Shown here: piece by piece, positions 31,662-38,300 of the stretch
Layout: every line of letters begins with the position of its first letter
Position numbering within the stretch: the first letter of the stretch is position 1
Assembly: GCA_029259655.1 (NCBI GenBank)
Contig: JAJDET010000084.1
Location: 1-43,319 of the forward strand
From: Planctomycetota bacterium
GTDB taxonomy: Bacteria; Planctomycetota; UBA1135; GCA-002686595
DNA: 43,319 nucleotides
Direction of reading: 5' to 3'
Program-made: the position numbers and the translations under genes
The notes under the pieces: model-generated
Told to the model about the DNA's origin: nothing
What the model saw: the letters and a program-made list of their open reading frames with translations, nothing else
Databases searched by the model: none

Positions 31662-32222
31662 TCACTCTCGCTCGGCCTTCTCCGCGACGACGTCGGGATG
31701 CGTGTCGGGCGGGTCCTCCTGCGGGCCGGCCTGAGGTTCGAACTCGCGCGCGTACTGCTCGAACGTCACGCGCCAGTCGGCCAGCACGAACGTTGAGGGC
31801 TCGCCGCCCGCCAGGACGGTCTCCATGGCCCCAAGGCAATACTCCCAGCCCGCCGCGTCGCGCGCGGCGATCGATCCCTTCTCGAAGCTCTCCGAGAAGG
31901 TCAGCCGCGTACCGGGCCCGTCCGCGACGAGCTCGCAGCGGAAGAGGTTCTCGTGCCAGCGGAACTCGAGCAGCGTCGGCGGGTCGACGGTCAGCACTTC
32001 CCCGCTGAGCTCCGCCTCGCTCAGGCCCTCGCCCTCGCCCCGGAGGAACACGAAGCGGAGCGCCGCCCCGACCGTCCACTCCCCCACCACGTCGCTCGGG
32101 AACCAGCTCTTCAGGAGCTCCCGCTCCGTCAGAACGCGCCAGACCTTCTCGGGCGAGTGCGCAAGACGCCTTTCGAACGAGAGCGTGTAGCGCGAGCCTT
32201 CCTTCGTGAGGGATGCATTCAT
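31662..32222 (-). CDS. SRPBCC/AHSA1-domain protein
   Basis: 186 aa from ATG 32222, one base after the ArsR stop. The START-like fold is signalled by RLAHSPEKVWRVLTERELLKSWFPSDV, the central GEVLTVDPPTLLEFRWHE and the C-terminal helix GWEYCLGAMETVLAG. AHSA1-like proteins bind small hydrophobic ligands. The ArsR-AHSA1 pair is common in soil bacteria, and the ArsR is often assumed to control its neighbour. A ~35-residue acidic, Pro-rich tail follows the domain. Confidence 0.85.
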   Translation of the reverse strand: MNASLTKEGSRYTLSFERRLAHSPEKVWRVLTERELLKSWFPSDVVGEWTVGAALRFVFLRGEGEGLSEAELSGEVLTVDPPTLLEFRWHENLFRCELVADGPGTRLTFSESFEKGSIAARDAAGWEYCLGAMETVLAGGEPSTFVLADWRVTFEQYAREFEPQAGPQEDPPDTHPDVVAEKAERE

Positions 32223-32223
32223 C

Positions 32224-32532
32224 TCAGTCCTCCATCGATTCCAGGGTTTGTTCCATGGCGTCCAGGCGGTCCTCCCAGAAGGCCCGGTAGGGCGCCAGCC
32301 ACTCGTCGACCTCACGCAGCCCGCCGGGGTCCAGCCGGTAGATCCGCCGCTGCGCGTCCGCGCGCACCGTTGCCAGCCCCGACTCGCGCAGCACCCGGAG
32401 CTGCTTCGAGACCGCGGGCTGGCTCAGCTCCAGTCGCTCGACCAGCTCCCCGACGGACAGCTCACCTGCCCGCAGCTCGTCGAGCACGCGCCGCCGCGTG
32501 GGATCCGCCAGGAGCTCGAAGGTCGTCGCCAT
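32224..32532 (-). CDS. ArsR-family winged-helix repressor
   Basis: 102 aa. Helix-turn-helix ELSVGELVERLELSQPAVSKQLRVLRESGL at ~23-52 and a beta-wing RADAQRRIYRLDPGG. The metal-sensing ELCVCD box of ArsR/SmtB is replaced by ELSVGEL, so it is not a classic metalloregulator; this type (often called SdpR-like or ArsR/AHSA1-linked) likely represses its own operon. The start ATG 32532 is only 8 nt behind a -10 box, so translation is probably leaderless. Confidence 0.9.
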   Translation of the reverse strand: MATTFELLADPTRRRVLDELRAGELSVGELVERLELSQPAVSKQLRVLRESGLATVRADAQRRIYRLDPGGLREVDEWLAPYRAFWEDRLDAMEQTLESMED

Positions 32533-32540
32533 GGCGGGAG

Positions 32541-32570
32541 AACATACCCCACTCAGCATATACGTGCCAA
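32541..32570 (-). promoter_or_regulatory. sigma70 promoter of the arsR-AHSA1 operon with operator-like repeats
   Basis: Minus strand: TTGGCA (32570-32565), 18-bp spacer, TATGTT (32546-32541), then 8 nt to ATG. Two ATATGC repeats 16 bp apart (plus 32572-32577 and 32556-32561) flank the -35, a plausible repressor site. Confidence 0.7.
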
Positions 32571-32603
32571 GGCATATTCTGGCCATTATCCCGCCCAGGG
32601 CGC

Positions 32604-33437
32604 CTAGGACCCACGCTCTCGGCGCTCGACGGCGTCGACGCAGGCGTGGATGGCCTCGAGGACCTGGCCCTGGGAGCGTCGCTCGCTGACCGCGTGGTCG
32701 GCGCCCGGCACCACGTCGAGGTGGAACTGGCCCTGGCGCCTGAGCTCCGCGAGCGAGCTCCGCTCGATCGAGTGCAGGTGGTCGAGACCCTCGTCCGCCT
32801 CGGAGTGGAGCAGGTGGATCGGGACCCCGCGCTCGAGGAGGGCGGGAAACGGGGTGTCCTCCGCGCGAATGCGCGGCCGCGGCAGGAGGACCTTGACGTG
32901 CAATCCGATCGCGCGGACGAGCGCACTCCACCGGAACCGTTCGCGCAGGACGACGCGTCGATGGTGGCGCGCGAGTGCCCGGACACGGACGCGCGGATAG
33001 AGGTGCGGATCCAACCCGAACGAGAGGGCGTTGACCGCGACGACTCCGGACACGCGCGTGTCCGCGCGGGCCACCCTCAAGACCGCGTCGCCTCCGAGGC
33101 AGAACCCGATCAGGACGAAGCGCGTGCAGCCCGTGATCGCCTCCACGAAGTCCATCGCCTCCCCCGCTTCCTCGACGCAGGCCTCGCGGAAGGGCACCAG
33201 GTCCGAGCGCGTGCCGCTGTCGCCGTTCATCGAGAAGTCGAAACGCAGGACCGGCAGCCCGCGCGCCGCGAGCTGCCGCGCCAGCGCGACGTAGACGCGA
33301 CTCGGGCCGATCTTGTGCACGAAACCCGCGTTCAGCGTGATGACTGCGGTACGACCCCGAGTCGCAGCTTCTTCGGGGCGGGCCAGGACTCCGACGAGGG
33401 AGTCCCCGGAACCGAACCTGTGGGCGGACTCGATCAC
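32604..33437 (-). CDS. alpha/beta-hydrolase resembling exosortase-A-associated hydrolase 1
   Basis: 277 aa from GTG 33437, overlapping the upstream stop as GTGA. The alpha/beta-hydrolase core is clear: oxyanion/strand region VLRFDFSMNGDSG, nucleophile elbow GFCLGGDA with Cys113 in place of Ser, acidic residue region IHLLHSEADEG and the final His in VVPGADHAVSE. Cys at the nucleophile is also found in dienelactone hydrolase and in hydrolase 1 of exosortase-A loci, whose N-terminus it shares (VIESAHRFGSGDSLVGVL). It may act as a thioesterase or acyltransferase releasing or editing the NRPS product. No exosortase or PEP-CTERM protein lies in the window. Confidence 0.75.
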   Translation of the reverse strand: MIESAHRFGSGDSLVGVLARPEEAATRGRTAVITLNAGFVHKIGPSRVYVALARQLAARGLPVLRFDFSMNGDSGTRSDLVPFREACVEEAGEAMDFVEAITGCTRFVLIGFCLGGDAVLRVARADTRVSGVVAVNALSFGLDPHLYPRVRVRALARHHRRVVLRERFRWSALVRAIGLHVKVLLPRPRIRAEDTPFPALLERGVPIHLLHSEADEGLDHLHSIERSSLAELRRQGQFHLDVVPGADHAVSERRSQGQVLEAIHACVDAVERRERGS

Positions 33438-34183
33438 CGGCAATGCTCCACGCCCCAGTCCGCGATCGCACTCACGACCTCGGAGGGCACCAGTGTCCGC
33501 GACCCGTCGTCCACCCACTTCCAGGCCGAGCTGGAACCCGAGCGCAGACACGAGAGCGCGGGCCCCGCGAGCGCTCGCAGCTCCTCGGGGTCGGCTTCCG
33601 CGTCGACGGCCAGCACCGGGCAGGAGAGCGCGAGGTCGCGCGGCGAGAGCGCGAACGCCGCGATGTCCTCGCGCAGCCGGGTCGGCATGGCGTACCCGAG
33701 GAGCTCGCCGCCCTCCGTCTCGCCGCGGACACCCGACAGCTCGTCGAGATAGTCGCTGCCGGAGAGCACGGGTGCCCACAGGGCAACGGTCGCGACGTCC
33801 GCCCGGTCGGCGGCCGCGAGGGCGGCGAGGCTCGCTCCCAGGCGAGCCCCGATGAGGCACACGCTGCTAGCCCCTGAACGGCGGAGAGCTTCCTCGATCG
33901 CCGCAGCGACGTCCCCCCGCCAGCGCGCGACGCTCATCACCTCGACGTCGCCGGCGGAGTCACCGCATCCGGCCAGGTCGAAGCGCAGCACGCCGAAACC
34001 CGCGGCGCTCATGCGATCCGCGACCTGGCGGAAGGAGCGGTGGATCCGGATCGACTCCCGCCCGAAGGACGAGCACAGGACGGCGACCGTCTCCCGGCGC
34101 GAAGCGCCCGTCGGCTCGTGGAAGCAGCCGAAACACGGTGTGGGCGTACCGAAGAAGAAGGGCTCGGGGGCTCGCGAACGCAT
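33434..34183 (-). CDS. alpha/beta-hydrolase resembling exosortase-A-associated hydrolase 2, nucleophile replaced
   Basis: 249 aa. N-terminal PFFFGTPTPCFGCFHEPTG and the strand GFGVLRFDLAGCGDSAGD are typical of hydrolase 2 of exosortase-A (PEP-CTERM) systems. The nucleophile elbow reads G112-A-R-L-G116, with Arg114 where Ser should be, so classical hydrolysis is unlikely; the same substitution (GLRLGA-type) is known in that family. It may be a non-catalytic partner of the Cys-containing hydrolase downstream, to which it is joined by GTGA. It begins 38 bp after the UnbV/thioredoxin segment and so belongs to the NRPS operon by layout. Confidence 0.75.
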   Translation of the reverse strand: MRSRAPEPFFFGTPTPCFGCFHEPTGASRRETVAVLCSSFGRESIRIHRSFRQVADRMSAAGFGVLRFDLAGCGDSAGDVEVMSVARWRGDVAAAIEEALRRSGASSVCLIGARLGASLAALAAADRADVATVALWAPVLSGSDYLDELSGVRGETEGGELLGYAMPTRLREDIAAFALSPRDLALSCPVLAVDAEADPEELRALAGPALSCLRSGSSSAWKWVDDGSRTLVPSEVVSAIADWGVEHCR

Positions 34184-34221
34184 GCGGGCTCATCTTACCC
34201 CCGGCCCGCGGGGCCGCCTCG

Positions 34222-35346
34222 TCAGCGGTCGGCCGCGCGCTGCGCCGACGCGAGCGCGCGGATCTCCGAGAGGGTCGGCGGACCGAACCGCGTGAGGAGC
34301 ACCTGGCCGAGCGCGTCGGTGACGATGCTCACCGGGAGCCCGTCGGCTCGAAGCCGCTCGGTCTGCACGGCGAGGAACCGATCGACCTGCTCGCGCGACA
34401 GCGCCGTCAGGACCTCGTACGGCGCGTCGTGCCGTTCGACCCACTCGAGCAGGCCGGCGGGGGTGTCGCTCGCGTCGTAGGGAACGCCGAAGAGCGCGAG
34501 CTCCTCCGGCGAGAAGGCCTCGCCCAGCCGCCGGAAGGCTCCCGTCTCGCGGGCGCAGTTCTCGCACCAGGTGGCCAGGGTCGTGTAGAGCAGGAGCTCG
34601 CTCCGCGCAGTCACGCCGGCCTCGGCGGCGAGGTCGAGAGTCCTGCCGCGCTCGGGTCGCCGCCGGTGCGCCGCCGGCTCGCCGCGCTCTCCCCCGTAGA
34701 CCGAGACCGCGAAGTGCCCGCCGTCCGGCGACTGTTCCGGGTCCTCGTAGACATCGACCCGGGATCCGCTCGGAACACCCTCCACGCGGGAAGTGCGCCC
34801 CGAGGGCCAGCGGACCTGGAGCGATTGGACGGCGCTGTTCCTTCCGATTCCGATCAGGAGCGTGCGGCTCGACTGGGAGGCGAAGCCCTCGCCCGCGCGG
34901 AGCTCGCGCACGAGCTCGAGAGACCCCGCCTCGAGGGTCACCTTCGCACCGATCGCATCCCGGTTCGACACGCTCGCCGACGGTTCCGCGGAGCGGTTCC
35001 CGCCGAAGAGCCTCACGGCCACGAAGCCGTGGTCGCGCGCGTACTTCAGCTCGCTCGCGCGATTGCGAAACACCTGCGTGAAGGGCGTGTTGGCGTTCAC
35101 CTGCACGACGTCCTGGAACCCGTCGAAGTCCAGATCGATGAGCGCGAAGGCGCGACCGTCGCCGTCGGCGTCCAGGCCCGAGATCGCCGACACGTCGGTG
35201 AACTGCGCACCCAGCCCGTTCAGGAAGAGGTGGTTCTTCTCGAACCCGCTCCAGGAAGCACCGCGCAGGAACCTCCTGTAGTGCGGGACACCGGGGAAGA
35301 GCCAGGAACGCAGGAACTCCCAGGGCCCGGGCGCGTTCTTGCGCAC
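34222..35346 (-). CDS. UnbV/ASPIC-thioredoxin segment, probable C-terminal part of the NRPS-CRTAC1 protein
   Basis: 374 aa if begun at GTG 35346, but no SD and no signal peptide precede it, although both its domains are extracytoplasmic in known proteins. It is in the same frame as the NRPS-FG-GAP gene and is separated from it only by the TGA at 35368-35370. Residues ~40-100 finish the CRTAC1 repeats (DADGDGRAFALIDLDFDG), ~105-200 are UnbV/ASPIC (NRDAIGAKVTL, WPSGRTSRVEGV), and ~240-374 are a TlpA-like thioredoxin domain with C261-E-N-C264 and cis-Pro in GLPVSIV. I infer it is normally read as one ~2,124-residue protein by recoding, or is a fragment after a nonsense mutation. Confidence 0.7.
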   Translation of the reverse strand: MRKNAPGPWEFLRSWLFPGVPHYRRFLRGASWSGFEKNHLFLNGLGAQFTDVSAISGLDADGDGRAFALIDLDFDGFQDVVQVNANTPFTQVFRNRASELKYARDHGFVAVRLFGGNRSAEPSASVSNRDAIGAKVTLEAGSLELVRELRAGEGFASQSSRTLLIGIGRNSAVQSLQVRWPSGRTSRVEGVPSGSRVDVYEDPEQSPDGGHFAVSVYGGERGEPAAHRRRPERGRTLDLAAEAGVTARSELLLYTTLATWCENCARETGAFRRLGEAFSPEELALFGVPYDASDTPAGLLEWVERHDAPYEVLTALSREQVDRFLAVQTERLRADGLPVSIVTDALGQVLLTRFGPPTLSEIRALASAQRAADR

Positions 35347-35370
35347 GACCGTGCGCCACCAGAGGCTTCA
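35341..35370 (-). other. in-frame TGA followed by SECIS-like hairpin
   Basis: TGA (35370-35368) is followed, minus strand, by AGCCTCTGGTG and then GCGCAC-GGTC-GTGCGC (35356-35341), a perfect 6-bp stem with a GGUC loop. The loop starts 17 nt after the TGA, within the spacing accepted for bacterial SECIS elements, and its sequence equals the loop of the E. coli fdhF element. No bulged U is evident in the stem. It may be a selenocysteine site, readthrough signal or coincidence. Confidence 0.4.
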
Positions 35371-38300
35371 CGTGTCCTCGGCCTGCGCGACGGGATCCGG
35401 AGCGCTGTAGTTCCCGCTCAGGGCGTAGATGTCCAGATAGCCGTCGTTGTCGAAGTCCGCGAACTGGCCCGCCCAGCTCCAGCCCGCCTCCTCCACCTCT
35501 ATCCGGACGTCCCCTTTCCCCGAGACCTTGTCGAAGGCCGCTCCCGTGTTGCGGAAGAGGGAGTTGCCCCGCGTCCCGGGAGCGAGGTCGCGCGCGGCCC
35601 CACCGACCTGGTCGACGATGCGGCTCCCGGCCGACGTGTCCATGTTGGTCACGTACAGGTCTTGCCGGCCATCGTTGTCGTAGTCGCCGAAGGACACGCC
35701 CATCCCGAAACCGATGTCCGCGGTCCCGGTCTCCGTCGTCGCGTCCGCGAACCCGTCCGCGCCGTCGTTCCGGAACATGTGATTGGGCGCGAAGTCGTTC
35801 GCGAGATAGAGGTCGGGGTCACCGTCGTCGTCGTAGTCGCCCCAGGTGGCCTGGAACGTGTTCCTCCAGGCGGCGACCGCAGGCGACTCCGCCGCGCGTT
35901 CGAAACGTCCGTCTCCGAGGTTGTGCAGGAGGACGTTCGGAGGACCGGGCAGGTTCAGGACGGGGTCGAAGCCCGGCTCGCCGAAGCGCCGGTAGAGCTC
36001 TCGCGCGTCCTCATCGGAGAGCTCTCCGCGCAGGAGGGCGCCGTCCCCGACGAGGTTCGCCAGGCGACGCGAGCGAGAGGTCTGAGTCGCGGTGAGGAGG
36101 TGTCGCACCGCATAGGTGGAGAGATACACGTCGAGCAGGCCGTCCCCGTCGTAGTCGGCCGCCGACAGCGAGGTCACGAAGCGCGGGAGCTTGCCGGTCA
36201 CCCGCTCGGCGGTCCGGTCCGCGAAGACCCCCTCCTCGTTGACCAGGTAGAGAGCCTGGGGCGGCGCGCGGCCGACGAAGGCGTCGGCATCGCCGTCGTT
36301 GTCGTAGTCCGCGAAGACGGCGCTCGTCGTGTAGTCGGCGATGTCCAGCCCGCGTGCCGCGGCTTCCTCCACGAAGGAACCGTCCTCGAGCTGGCGCAGG
36401 AAGAGGTTCCGGCCCCAGCGCGGCATGACGTAGACGTCGTCGAGGCCGTCCGCATCGACGTCGGCGACGGAGACACCGGGATGCTGGCCGCTGCTGACGA
36501 TCGTGAAGTCGCGGCGCGGGCTCCGGGCGCCGCCGGAGAGGAGGTACTCGCGGACGTATTCCTCGTGGGCGGAGAGGTGGAGCCGTCGGTGCGTCGGACG
36601 GTCCGGGACGATTCGATCGAGGACCTCCTCGAACAGGAGCGACTCGGATTCGATCGTCCGGAAGCTCGCCAGCTCGAACCGTGCGATGTGCCACGACTCC
36701 GTGTCGGAGGGAGAGCGCTGCCATTCGGCCGCGATCTCCGCCCGAACCTGGACGAAGGGGCCCTCCCTGAGCCGCGCGAGCCCCGTGAAGCGCAGCGGAG
36801 TCGCGCACCGCTCTTCGCCGGAACCGAGGAAGTCGGTGCGCAGGCTCTTGAACGACGCGTGCTCGAAGTAGTCCACCTGGTCGAAGAACGCCCTCCACAG
36901 GTCGAGAGGTCCCGCGACGGGCGAGGCCGCGCCGCTCACGCCCCAGTCCCGCACACGAATGGACGAGTGGTCAAGGTCGAGCGGACGCCCCTCCTCCCGC
37001 GAGCCGGCCCCCGGCAAGAGGTCGTTCACGGAACAGGACGAGGCGAAGGCGGCGAGACTCTCGGGCCCCGGGAGACGGAGGTTGGACACGGCAACGCCGA
37101 GACCTCGCAAGCGGTCGGACACGTGCTCCTGCACTCTCTCGGCTCGGTCGCTCCGCGCGAGGTCGTGTCCCCCGGAGTGGGGCAAGAGGGCGGGAGCGGT
37201 GTAGTACGCACCGAGCGTGAAGAGGACCAGGGGCACGCCGAGCGCGGCTCGAGCCGACAGGCTCACCCGCCGTGGTCTACGCCACAGGAGGAAGAGGCCC
37301 AGGGCGATGCAGAACGCGTCGAAGAACAGCAGGACCTCCCACAGCGCGCGATCCGCGTGACCGTCGACGAACCGGCCGTGGCTCAGCGTCCACGGGTTCC
37401 AGACCAGGCCGGCGGCGATCCAGGCGAGACCGGGCCAGACCGTGCGCGCGTGTTCGGGCCGGCGCCTTCGTCCCGGTCGCTCGCCCTCGAGGTTCCGGGC
37501 GAGCTGTCCCAGGGATTGGAGGAGCAGTGCGTCGCCGCGAACCTCGACGCCCAGTCGCGTCCGGATCCGATCCACGACCTGGACCGCGAGGAGGGAGTGG
37601 CCGCCCACGTCGTAGAAGTTGTCGTGAACGCCGGGCTCGGCGGAGGGCAGGACCTCCCTCCAGAGCTCGGCGACGGCCTTCTCCATCTCCGTGCGAGGTT
37701 CGGACCGCGGACGCCCGGTCCCCGGCGCCGGTAGGCGGGAACGGTCGACCTTCCCGCTCGTCGTTCGCGGCAGCGCGTCCAGGAAGACGAAGCTCGCCGG
37801 GACCATGGCGGCGGGGAGCTCCTCCGCCGCGTGGCGTCTCAGCTCGTCCACCGCGTCTCCGGCCGACGCGTCGAGCGGAGCGACGTAGGCGACGAGGCGC
37901 ACGGCGCCCGCCTCGTCCTTCGCCGGCACGACGGCCGCCTCCCCGACTCGCGCGCTCCGGCACAGCGCCGCTTCGACCTCGGCCGGCTCCACGCGCTGCC
38001 CCATGACCTGGACCTGCTGATCGATCCGTCCGTGGAGCTCGAGATTGCCGTCGCCGAGGAACCGCGCGCGATCGCCGGTGCGGTACAGCCGCGCGCCCGG
38101 CGGACCGGATGGATCGGGCAGGAAGCTCGCAGCCGTCGCCTCGGGATCGTGGAGGTAGCCGTGCGTCAGCACTCTCCCACCGACCCAGAGCTCGCCCGGA
38201 ACGCCGATCGGCACCGGTCGCATCCGACGATCGAGCACGTGAACGGTCGCGTTCGAGATCGGTCGCCCGAGGGGGACCGACGCGTTGTCCCCCGAGAGCT

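Noticed and set aside
32604..34183. A complete exosortase/PEP-CTERM sorting locus
   Set aside because: Only the hydrolase pair resembles it. No exosortase, no PEP-CTERM tail and no matching ligase or carrier genes are in the window.
35346..35371. GTG 35346 as an independent gene start
   Set aside because: No SD, no signal peptide for extracytoplasmic domains, and the codon sits inside the 3' arm of a hairpin. Kept only as a way to delimit the segment after the TGA.
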